Origin: Mortierella sp. BCC40632
Lineage: Eukaryota; Mortierellomycota; Mortierellomycetes; Mortierellales; Mortierellaceae
Reading direction: 5' to 3'
Length of the DNA: 64,000 nucleotides
Assembly: GCA_011634665.1 (NCBI GenBank)
Contig: WAEK01000003.1
Location: 2,450,001-2,514,000 of the forward strand
The stretch's first letter is position 1. The number at the start of each line of letters is the position of its first letter. The position numbers and the translations under genes were made by a program. The notes below the pieces were generated by a model. That model was not told the DNA's origin. It did not search any database and saw nothing but the letters and a program-made list of their open reading frames with translations. Positions 35,145-46,200 of this stretch are shown here, one piece after another.

Positions 35145-35306
35145 GCTGAGATCCATCCTGGGAAAGAAAAAAGAAAAAAAGCTGCATTCCAATAAGGGTC
35201 CAACCCCTTCTCTCCTCTCAAAAGAGACCCCAACAAGGCCCGATCTTTTTGCTCAGATCACATCTAATACCAGTCAGGTCTGCGCTCGCTCCTTCTATGA
35301 ATCGTG
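34177..35306. other. Spacer upstream of MET5
   Basis: Between the MET5 start and the 3' end of TRAPPC12. No gene visible. It includes an A-rich run (34325-34360), CT-rich DNA (34850-34900) and a T tract (about 35112-35143). The promoter and 5' UTR of MET5 should lie in the first several hundred bases. Confidence 0.5.
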
Positions 35307-38300
35307 CTAGATCTTGAACATTCCTACATTGAACTGGTCGCCTGCCCACTTGGACACTTCGATGACCATTTGTTGCTTTCGGTACATAGAGCCCTCTGTG
35401 CGAAGCTCATAGAGTGTCGCCAGGTTGAACACTAGGGGTCCACTCGTTCCTGCTGACTTTGGATATGCAAACATCAGTCCCTCGAGTCGTGGAATCGCAT
35501 CGTTCAACTTGCCAGCATAAAGCTCGCATGCTGCTAAATTATTTGCAGCCTATTCCCCCCATCAAATAGAAGAAAAGTGCAAATAGAAGGATAAACCATT
35601 AGCCCATTGTGCTTTTTTCTAATAAGCTCTCTGCTGTCTTTTTGTGAGGCTCAAAATAATAGTATGCACATGGAGCACCGGACACACAAAAAGAAGCTTT
35701 TCATCTTAAAAGATTAACAAAGACAAGTGGATCCTGAGCAGAGCAGCGATCGACTATATTACCGCAAGGTTCTCGGGCTCTTGGGTCAATACTTCCTCAA
35801 ATGCAGCCTTGGCGGCCTGCCACTGTCCCTGAGTAACAGCCAGTAGAGCTCTTTAGGAGGGTTCGTCATAGATGAATAAAAAAAGAAAGAAAGAAAAGAA
35901 AGATATGACACGCACAATGGCGGCATAATTAGTACTTGCGCAAGATCAACTATAAATCGCTACATTCATCGATCCGCGTCCGCGAGAGAAATAAAAAATA
36001 CACGAAAGGCAAGTCCGAGGAAATGCAGCCAGGCACAACCATGCACACGCTTTCCGCGTCGATACAAAATCGAAAATACAAGCAAAAAAAAAAAAAATAC
36101 AGACGCACACACAGGACCTCTGAGAAAAGGTAAAACCTTCCAAGGGCATGCTCGGAACGGAAATGAACCTTTTTCTCCACTCCCTATTCAATGTTTCTCT
36201 ACGTTCTCCTTCCACTTACCGATTCATAGTCAACTGCAGCTGGAGGTGACGAAACTCGGGCGAATCCGCAGCTTGTCTTTGGACCAAACTCTCAACCTTT
36301 TTGAACACGCGCTCGGCACATTCTAGATCGCCCAGTTGAAGGTACAAACGCCCGAGTCCCGAGTGGAAGTTAATGTCGTGCTTGTATCGCTGAGCAAGAT
36401 CGCGCGCATGCCTCGTTGCTGCCGGATAATCCTTCAGTTCGACTAAATAGTTGAGGACCATGAGATGTAACTGTCCAGTAATGTCCTGCCACTGACGAAC
36501 ACCAATCTTGTCGCCGCTCTTTTGACACGCAGCCTCATTCTAAAATGGATAGGAGAAGGAAAGGGTGCGGAACATGATGAGCAAACCTCACGCCTTTTTT
36601 TTTTTGAACCTCAGGCAATTCTTCCTTCCTGCAGAACTGCAAAATTGAGTAGATTATCACCTTCTTGCAAAATATGATCAAGTCATAGAGTTGATCGATT
36701 GCCTCTTCAATATTCCCAAGCAATCCTTGTAACCTTGCTTTCAATACAAACAACTCGAAGGGTACGATGCTGCCCCGTTTCTCCTCTTCCTCAAAAGTAC
36801 TTATGCCCGGTATCAACTCAATCTCACTCGAGTCAGCAAAGAATTGAGGTGGGTAGGTCTCATAGCGATAGCATGGTCCTCGTAGGTCACCCAATTGATC
36901 CAGTTCTGCTTGTGCCATTTCGTACTGTCCCAGTTTGGACAATGCTAGTAGACGTGCATACCACAGCTACACATGTTCCAATATGAGTAGATTGTGTCAG
37001 TAGATTGTCTAGATTAACAAGAGTCAGACTCACTCAAAAAAATAAAAAATAAAAAATAAATAAAAAAATAAAAAAAACAACAGTGGACCAATCCAATACG
37101 GGCCGCCCTTACATTGACCAAGTCCACGATTCTTTCTGAAGGTGTATTCAAAATCTGTGACCGCGTGTATCGAGCCATGGCACGCCATGAGTTATTGACC
37201 TAAAGGATAGAGACAAGGGAGCAAATTCAAAACATCTTTTTTTAGCTCCTAGGCTTTCAATGGACATCCAAGAACACACTTCTAGAGCAAGGACCGACAA
37301 TAGAAACGCGTGGAAAGATATGATGATGTGCCTACAGTCAACTCTTCTAAGATTTTCTCTCTCGATGCAAGGCTTTGCTCCACTGTTGTCGGTGCATTCC
37401 AGTCTCTAAGGACACGGTGCTCCGCAGGGATATGTCGAACCATCAACTCGTTCAAAGAATCCGTCTATAATAGAGTAGAGAAAGTTAATATACATATAAA
37501 AGACACATCCCAGGAATTTAGCGAAAGGTACAAGAATAGGTCAACAAGGCAGCACAAACACAAATGGTGATGCGGTCAAAACTTGCCATAACAATATCAT
37601 GGAACAATTTAGGAGTGTTCAATATAGGGAATCCATCAGGTCTCCATTTGGCACTGGAAGCCTGAGACCCTGTAGACATGAGGCTTTTTTTTTTTTTTTT
37701 TTTTTTTTTTGAAAAGAAAAGAAAAGAAAAAGAAAAGAATAGAATAGAAAAAAGAAAAAGAGGTACAAAGGGAAAACGATCCATTAGTCCCTGGGTTTCT
37801 TCGAGTCATAGCCAATTCCATCTTTTTTGTCTCCCCATGATAAAAACTAACCACTTGCCTCGCTTCCGACGTTCGCTCGCCTAGGACTGACTGACGATGA
37901 ATAGATCTCTGTCTAGGGAGATTAGCCCCCGTCTGACCTACTCTTGAGCGGTCATTACTGTTGTTACCAAAAAGATGACTCTGTCCTTGTTCGGGACTTT
38001 TTAGTTCCTGACGCTCCATTCCTTCCTGATCCATTAAACTGATCCCTGAGTGGCCTGTCGACACACTAACGGGCGGTCGATTTGTCCATGGCTGACGGAA
38101 GGCTGAGGCACTATCAGCCGCTTGATCACTCGATACCTTTAGATCAAGCCCACTGTCAGAAGAAAGCCCAAAGGGATCTTGACTTAGCGGATCGAATGAC
38201 TGTTGTTGCTGTTGCTTTGTGTCTAAAGTAGGGTTGCTACCTAATAAAACGCTCGATATGCTCCCTGGTGCAGTACTTGATTGTGCTTCAGAGGTTGTGG

Positions 38301-38907
38301 ATGCCATTGATTGATTCAGAGTAGAGGAAAAGGCCTGGAAATTCCCGAAAGCCCCGCCCCCTGTCGACGATGGTCTCTGGGGAGGTGGTGGTGACGCGAG
38401 CTGGGTCGGAAGTTCAGTGGGTATCTGGTTGCTCTCCATAGCCGGGATACCAATACTTGGAGATGGGGGTTTTGCCTGTGTCTTTGAAAGCGAGGGCGAA
38501 GGCGAAGGCGAAGGCGAAGGCGAAGGCCTTTGTAGCGACGCTCGCTTTTGCTGCATGGATGTGGGAGGCGCCGGAATATCATCCTTGGCGGCAAAAGAGG
38601 CGTCGCGAAGAGGATCGGTGAACCCCCCTGAGGCAACAGGCACAGGTTCGGGCGTAGCCTGTTTGCTCTCGGACATTGAGGCAACTGGGAAGGATGGAGG
38701 CGAAAAGATGGAAGCAGTATCCGCGTCAGGAAAGGTCGACTGGAAAGGAATGGGACCGTCATCTACATCCTTGGGCGAATGATCATGTTTCTGGTTGGAC
38801 GATCCTTGCGCCTCTCCGGACATGGTAGAGTCATTGTTGTTGCTGCTGTTGCTGGGAGGAGTGGGTGGGTGGAGTAGAGGATCTTCAAACGGCACAGGTC
38901 TAGACAT
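35307..38907 (-). CDS. TRAPP complex subunit 12 (TRAPPC12/TTC15-like TPR protein)
   Basis: Eight exons on the minus strand: 38907-37852, 37661-37593, 37464-37336, 37199-37113, 36966-36661, 36539-36220, 35850-35763 and 35549-35307. The sum is 2298 nt (765 residues) with consistent phases. Exon 1 (352 residues) is Pro/Ser-rich with a PSPSPSPSPS run and is probably disordered. The remainder aligns by eye with the human TRAPPC12 tail: an ELMVRHIPAEHRVL segment, NNSWRAMARYTRS, then TPR helices (YARLLALSKLGQYEMAQAEL, RGSIVPFELFVLKARLQGLLGN, GLGRLYLQLGDLECAERVF), ending LVFNLATLYELRTE and DQFNVGMFKI. TRAPPC12 belongs to the metazoan-type TRAPPIII complex acting at ER-Golgi and autophagy membranes, and is absent from budding yeast. 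The gene is divergent from the BORCS8-like gene. Confidence 0.92.
38487..38525. repeat. GGCGAA hexanucleotide repeat inside TRAPPC12 exon 1
   Basis: Five to six tandem hexamers on the plus strand that encode Pro-Ser repeats on the minus strand. Length changes would be in frame. Confidence 0.9.
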
Positions 38908-39063
38908 TGTGTCGAGAAGAGAGCAAAGAGTGTCGCATGGATAGGAAAAAGAAGGGGCATTCGCCAAAGGAGCAAAGGGTGAATATAAAAGGAAGCCACT
39001 CGTGTTCTCCTGTTCCCCCTTCATTCCCATACCACTCTCTCTCGCTCGCTCTCCTCGCTTCAA
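38908..39063. promoter_or_regulatory. Shared divergent promoter of TRAPPC12 and BORCS8-like genes
   Basis: Only 156 bases separate the two start codons. The stretch contains a TATAAAA-like sequence (ATATAAAAGG, about 38982-38991) and a CT-rich CTCTCTCTCGCTCGCTCTCC part next to the plus-strand gene. Both genes must be driven from here or from within each other's 5' region. Confidence 0.6.
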
Positions 39064-39713
39064 ATGAAGCACAGCAGGAACAATAGCCTAGGCAGCATCA
39101 ATGCACCTCGTGCAACCAGCTCATCGTCATCACCCATCCTCAACTCACCCGTAGATGCAGGATCTTTCTCTTCATCATACACCTCATGGACAGTCCCGTC
39201 ACTAGACAGTCTCTATATCGCGCGTCGAGCATCGTCCGCACTAGGTTCCAGATATGGATATGGATGGCTTTCCTCTAGCCCGAACAACGCTACCCTGACG
39301 CCTACTCCAGCACCAGTACATGCAAAAGGAAAGATCTCTCCGGCAGCAAGCGTCATGTCCGTTATGCTTGAAGGAGGGTCTCATAGCACGACCATGTTGA
39401 ATAAGGCTCGCAAAAGTATGTCCGCCTAGAAACATTTCTCTCTAGAATCCTTTGCATACAGTTTACAATAGCTTTCTGAACCTGTCTTTCTTCAGTGTCC
39501 TCACGCATGGCAGATACAATCACAAGCCATTTGAACGACTCTTCTCTTGTTCTGTACAGGGTGAATGAGCACATCCACAAAAAGGTCCCCACTCTAGTCC
39601 AGGAAAAGGTCAGATATAACCAAACTTATCGTCGTGAAAAAAAAGGCGTCTATAGTCTCCGAGTCACTCAACTTGTATTTCCAACCCCCTGAGGTTCCTC
39701 CTCCCCTTCCTTT

Positions 39714-39748
<35 letters not shown>

Positions 39749-39913
39749 TCCATTTAGAAATCGCTGGGAGATATTAGAAGGAACGTCGAGACATGCAACC
39801 AAGACTTGGAGGATGCACGGCACATTATATCGGGTATGCAGCAGATCACAGAACTGAATGCTCTTGAGGATCTTGTTGGCCGAGCACTCGCTGTGGTCCA
39901 GAAGCCAAGTTAA
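39064..39913 (+). CDS. BLOC-1-related complex subunit 8-like protein
   Basis: Three exons, 39064-39415, 39496-39608 and 39758-39913, give 621 nt and 206 residues in frame. Exon 1 is Ser/Thr-rich and variable. From exon 2 the protein resembles BORCS8 (MEF2BNB): SHLNDSSLVLYRVNEHIHKKVP compares with the human ...VALYRLQEHVRRSLPEL, followed by TLVQEKKSLGDIRRNVETC, an amphipathic helix pair and a C-terminal LNALEDLVGRALAV. BORC is a small coiled-coil complex that recruits Arl8 to lysosomes and controls their movement. The match is by motif memory over about 85 residues, so orthology is likely but not certain. The exon 1 start could be later, since MADTITSHL in exon 2 is also preceded by Met. AATAAA occurs at about 39928. 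Confidence 0.7.
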
Positions 39914-40472
39914 GCACACTCCTCCACAATAAAACCGCCTTCTCTCTTCCTTTCCCTCCTAACGGCTAAACAAGAAAAGATGCCTCAGTCTTTTTCTTTC
40001 TCTCACTTTTTCTCTTTCTATCTCTCTTTCTGCGCACCGGTGAGATGAGCAAGTACACTGTCTGTGTTCGGCATCTTTTTTTTTTTGTCGAGCCCTCACC
40101 TGTTCAAACCACCTGACCTATCATCACCCTTTACTCTTTGTCAAACAAGTTTATGCTTCGCCCAGAGTCTCATTTGTTTCTTCGTCCTCTGTACCATCCT
40201 CGTCAGCAATACTGGCCGGCTTTTATCAAGACACTTTTCCTTAGCAACCCGTGAAATTCTGCAAAAGGCAGTGCTGCTCGCCTTGAAACTCTTCCTGTAC
40301 CTTCATACTCTTTTGTCTTCAATCTTCTCGCCCAGTTCTGGTGAAGAAAAAAGAAGGCCAGGATAAAGCGAATGAAGTTTCAACCTGGATAACCTCTACC
40401 TCAGAGGCGACATGTTAGACAAAAGGGCAAAAATGAAGCTCCTGATTGAAGAACCAGGAGTTGCAAAAGAAA
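39914..40472. other. Spacer between the BORCS8-like gene and tRNA-Lys
   Basis: No gene seen. Contains CT-rich DNA (39945-40035) and a T run (40076-40086). Confidence 0.5.
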
Positions 40473-40545
40473 GCGCCCAATGTGGGGGTCGAACCCACAA
40501 CCTTGAGATTAAGAGTCTCACGCTCTACCGATTGAGCTAACCGGG
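40473..40545 (-). tRNA. tRNA-Lys(CUU)
   Basis: Read on the minus strand the 73 bases fold as a cloverleaf. The acceptor stem GCCCGGT pairs with ATTGGGC with two G-U pairs, the D arm is AGCTCAATCGGTAGAGC (A box), and the anticodon stem TGAGA/TCTCA encloses loop CTCTTAA, giving anticodon CTT. The T arm holds GGTTCGACCCC (B box) and the discriminator is G, the usual base for tRNA-Lys. There is no intron. A T-rich CTTTCTTTT stretch follows the 3' end and can terminate RNA polymerase III. Confidence 0.95.
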
Positions 40546-40644
40546 CTTTGTTTGCTGATATCTGTTGTGACATTGAGTGCATCACATTAGTAAACAATGA
40601 CTCAGATGATATCACCGGATGTATTATCGTATGAGCTACAAGTC

Positions 40645-40815
40645 TCCAAAAGGTAGCCCTGGGGCCCGGCCACGTGAGTTGTTATGGTTGATAGAGGATT
40701 GCCACCAAATTGCGGTGGCCGGGGCTAGATTAGGTTTTCTCAGTTTAGTTTTGCCTACAGGGCTATTCCAGCGGAAACAGACTGTTAAAAAAAAAAAAAA
40801 AAAGGTAGCCCTGGA
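40645..40815 (+). mobile_element. SINE-like retroposon copy 1 with target-site duplication
   Basis: A body of about 120 bases (CCACGTGAGTTG... to ...CCAGCGGAAACAGA) ends in a run of about 18 A. It is bracketed by a direct repeat AAAAGGTAGCCCTGG (about 40649-40664 and about 40799-40813). A body, poly(A) and flanking duplication are the signature of LINE-mediated retroposition. Box A-like TGGTTGATAGAGG and a degenerate box B-like GGCTAGATTAGG suggest an RNA polymerase III, tRNA-type head. A related copy lies about 770 bases downstream. Confidence 0.65.
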
Positions 40816-41454
40816 GCCATATACAATCATTTGAACTTGTGTCCTTACCTTTACACTAGAACTCACCCTCCACGTTTCTGCTATTTAAGAAAATTAAGCA
40901 CAGTCCTGCAACTAGGTTTTGGTCCCTGGTAAGGCGAAGCCAAGTCTGTCATAGACTTTTTCACTTTTTTTTTTTTATTTAACAGGATTTGATGTATCCA
41001 TCTCTTTCCAGTTACATTTCACAGAACCAGAGTATTTCAAAAGCACTTTAAACAAAAAAGATTAACAAAATATTCTTTCGCCTTTTGGCTTGGCCAATTT
41101 CTCAATCCCTTCTCCTTCACACCTTCTACAGGTTTCCCCATATACCACACAGCTGTTTGACAAAGATATTCTTGCTGCAGTTTGTAGGCTGCCCCGAGGT
41201 CAACACAATCCTAACAACTCTCCTTCCTTCCTTCCTTCCCCTTCCTTCTCCCTAGCCCTAGCCCTTTCTCTACCAAAGCCCACTTGGTGCCTAGACTCCA
41301 AAATAATGCCCCAACATCTTCCCCGACGAGCCTTTGCAGCTCGTATATTCTCGCTTCCTTCTTATCTTTCAATATCCACAGTTTCTTACTTTGGACTTCA
41401 ACGTCTCGAGAGTGAGAGAGTGAGTGAGAGAGGGAGAGGCGGTAATCGTTGCAA

Positions 41455-41600
41455 GGGACTGCAGCCACGTAAACTATTATGGTTGGTGAAGGATTGCAGT
41501 GGCCGGGGTTAGAAGATTAGGCTTCTTAGTTTAGTCTTTTTTACTTTGCCTACATGACTATTCCAGCGGAAACAGATTTGCTTTTTTTTTTTTTTTTTTT
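41455..41600 (+). mobile_element. SINE-like retroposon copy 2
   Basis: This copy shares most of its body with copy 1, including CCACGT, TTATGGTTG, AGGATTGC, GTGGCCGGGG, AGATTAGG, TTAGTTTAGT, TTTGCCTAC and CTATTCCAGCGGAAACAGA. It lacks about 12 bases after AGGATTGC that copy 1 has. It ends in a T tract (41582-41600) instead of poly(A), and I see no clear target-site duplication. Confidence 0.55.
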
Positions 41601-41622
41601 GGTCTCTCTCCAGTCGTGATCT

Positions 41623-42744
<1,122 letters not shown>

Positions 42745-43295
42745 CGTGGCTCGTAGAGAATTCCCCTGTTTCTAGTCTTCTTTGACAAAAAAAAAAAAAA
42801 AAAAAAAAAGGAAAAAAAAAATGCTTGGGCGAGTGTTGAAAAATAGGCGTCTGAAGTGTCGAGTGCAAGGGATAAAGGCTCAAAAATCTGGATTCCTGGT
42901 GAATGACTTCTGTTGGGCTTGATTCGTTGGTGCGATTCGAAAGTGAATTGAGGATGGAAGAAGAAAAGAAAGGATTACATGCATGTGCTGACCACCTGGT
43001 GAATCTACAAAATAGGGGTGAGAAGGGAGTGCGGGGGAAAGTAAGGTAAAGCCATGTGATGTCCAGCTATTTTTTTTTTTTTTTTTTTTTTTTTATTATT
43101 CTTTCTTCTCTCCTTATCTCTCTCTACAATATGCCTAGGTGTATAGAGCTCTGGACAGACTCGTCGTCCAAGGAGTCTCTCCCTCGATCCTTTACAATAC
43201 ATGTTGGGTTTTTTTTTTCTTGAAATACAAAACAACAAAAAGCGGTGTCAAAATGGATTAGAACAAAAAATCCTGCTATCTTGGATCTTCCTTAC
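42745..43295. other. Spacer between the ankyrin gene and CHD1
   Basis: No gene seen. Contains A runs (42787-42809, 42812-42820) and T runs (43070-43094, 43209-43218). The CHD1 3' UTR and the ankyrin promoter should be here. Confidence 0.5.
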
Positions 43296-46200
43296 TCAAC
43301 GGTATCGACGGCTGTCATGGTGATCCCGGCTTTGGCTCCGTTCTCTTGATCGCTCGCGGCTCCTGTCGCGTTCTCGTTCACGATCTCTTCCATGATCTCG
43401 GCCATGTTCTCTGTCACGCTCGCGTCCACGATCTCGGTCACGATCACGATCGCGATCTCTTTCACGGTCCCGATCACGGTCACGGTCTCGTCCGTGGCTT
43501 CCTCGGTCACGATCCCGCTCGCGATCTCTGTCACCACGATCTCGTTCACGGTCCCGATCGCGCTCCCGACTCCGGTCCCTTGAATCCTTATGTCGTTCAT
43601 ACGATCGATCTCGTTTCCGATGTCCACTACCACTATGCGAGCCATTTGGAAGGTTTCCATTGCTGGCTCCACTGGCCTCGTTATTGTCAGCTGGGACGCT
43701 ATTGGCTACATTGTTAAGAGTACTAGTGCTCTCCCTTAGTCCATCCCCTGTTGAACGTCGCTTGGTGGAACGTGCGTGTCCATAGTCGCCATCATCCTCG
43801 TCATCAGACCGACTTCTTCGTCTTCTTTCGTGTGTTGGGCTTGACCGATGGTGCTCACGATCCCGATCCCGATCACGCTCACGGTCGCGATCTCTTCCTC
43901 GTTCACGGTCACGGTCACGGTCTCTTTCGCGATCGCGGTGCCTTGAACGCTCAGCATCCTGGTCATCGGCCGAGTCGCTTCTCCTGCGAGAGTAGGATCG
44001 ATCTTTAGAGGACCGTCTTCGTTGGCTTGAAGACCGCTGGGGGCTTGGGCTTGTATCACGTCCTGATCGAGGCCGTCGGTGGGTACCACTATTGTTGCCT
44101 CCGCTCGCAACATCTCCGGTGTGCTCACGGCTATGGTCTCTCTTGGACGCTGATGCGTCCGGGCTCGACCGTCTGTGTCCAGCCTTCTTCCCATCCTCTA
44201 CCTTTTGCCTTTGCGATGAGGATGAAAGAGCTGCTTTCTTTTGGGCGTCCTTGAGTTCCAGGTATCCTTTCCGAAGTTGGTCGTATTGAATAGCACCTGT
44301 TGGGAATGCTTTTCCAGCAAATGTCCAAAGCTGTTTTGAAAGCCGGTCTCGCTCGGACCGTGACCTTAACGAGGAATTCTCAATAACGTTTTCAATCTCC
44401 TTTCCAATTCTGCCAAGGCACTCTGCAATCACTTGAGGCTCTACAGGCTTCTTGTCCGATTCACGAATGGTCCTCAAATCCCGATTAACTGCACGAAGAT
44501 GCTCTCTGCTACTCGTTTCTTCGTAGTGAGCTGCCGCAGATTCTTCATCCTCACCGGAATCGCTAATGTCACTTTTGGTTGTTCGACCGCCACGCGAACG
44601 GGTTGGTCGAGATCGGGTACCGCCACTGTTGTTGGCTTTGCTACTGGCGGCGGCGCCCCTGGATCGACTAGACCTGGATTGCTCCTTGCTATGACCATGG
44701 TTTGTTGCTCCTTTTGAAGCTTTGCCACCAGGGGCTTTCCTTGATGATGTCGTAATGTTCAGTGTTGTTTGCCTAGACTTCTTGTCTCGTTCAGATTCCC
44801 GAAGAGCCTTCAACAAATACTCGCCACGCCTCACCAGATGCAGTGCCTTGGGGATCTTCTTCGCGTCTTTGGCATCCTGTGTTGACAAGAAAAACTTCTT
44901 TCCAAATCCAAGTGCGGTATCTTCTTGGATCTTGTCCCAGGCTCCGAACCCATGCTTGAAAATACCGACTACCAACATAGAGTCCTCCTTTTGACCCCAC
45001 ACACAGGACCAATTCTGCACACCCTTGAGACGAATGTTCATTCTGAACTTGGAAAGATCGACACCATCAAGTCGCTTGTTCATGGCACGCAGATCCTTCA
45101 GTCGCAGCACCATCTGACCCGCATTCAACTTCTCCACGCCCTTGTAATTAAATAGCACAGCCTTAGCGTTCTTCTTGGCAAATGGCAGGTCTTCGTCGTC
45201 ATCGAGCGAGTCAATCGAGTCGTGAGGAATTCCAAGCTCATCCTCACATGCCTGAATAAGTTCCTCTGCTTCTTGCTTCACAACGTCCTCATCCTTGTCC
45301 TCAAGCTCGGCTTCAGCAATCACATCCTGATAACGATCCGTGACAACACCGAATTTGAGCATGCCGCGCGCAAGTGACCGAATATCTTTGGTGTTCATCT
45401 CCGAAGGATCTTGACCCGCACCACGCTTTTTCCTGGACCCTGAAGGCGAAGAGGTTGTACTTCCAGAAACCTTGCGCCGCTTTCGTCGCCCTCCTTCAGA
45501 CTCTGGTGTGGGTGAATCCTCTTTGCCCTCAGCATAAGACACACGACTGCGGTTCCGAGGGGTGTACAGTTGCTCCTCCAATTTTGCTCGCTCCTCAGCC
45601 TCAAACTGCTCACGCTCATCCTGGGGAATAATCTCATCCCAAGAAAGGTCTCCTGCTCCAAAGTCTGCATATTGGAACTGACTCAAGAACTCTTCACCAC
45701 CTGCAAGAGCAACTGCATCCGACGTATCATGGTCCTCAGCACGAGCCAGGATCTCGTCCAAGTCAAGCTCATCAAGCTTCTTGTTAGCTTCAGTTTGCTG
45801 GAACATACTCTGGGCTCCAAACTTGAGAATGGCTGAAAGTTCGTCCTTTGTGAATCCAGTCGATGTCTCTGCGGCCTTCTTTTGCTGCAAAATCTCGAGT
45901 CCAGAGGTATCCATTTGCTTGATAATGCAGTATTCGAGAACCATTTTGCGTTTTGCGCGTTCGATGATGTCTTCCTCGATCGTGTCTTTGGAGACAAATC
46001 GATACACGTTAACAACGTTCTTTTGGCCGATACGATGAGCACGTGCCATTGCCTGCAAGTCGTTTTGTGGGTTCCAGTCAGAGTCAAAAATGATCACAGT
46101 GTCTGCTGTTTCAAGGTTGATTCCCAGTCCTCCGGCACGAGTCGACAACAAGAAAACAAAGTCAATAGAGTTGGGGGCATTGAAGTGCTCAATTGACCTC

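Larger units (their letters stand above)
40546..41622. other. Spacer containing the two SINE-like copies
   Basis: Besides the two repeats no gene was found between tRNA-Lys and the ankyrin gene. The part between the copies (40816-41454) contains a T run (40966-40978) and pyrimidine-rich DNA (41220-41275). Confidence 0.5.
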
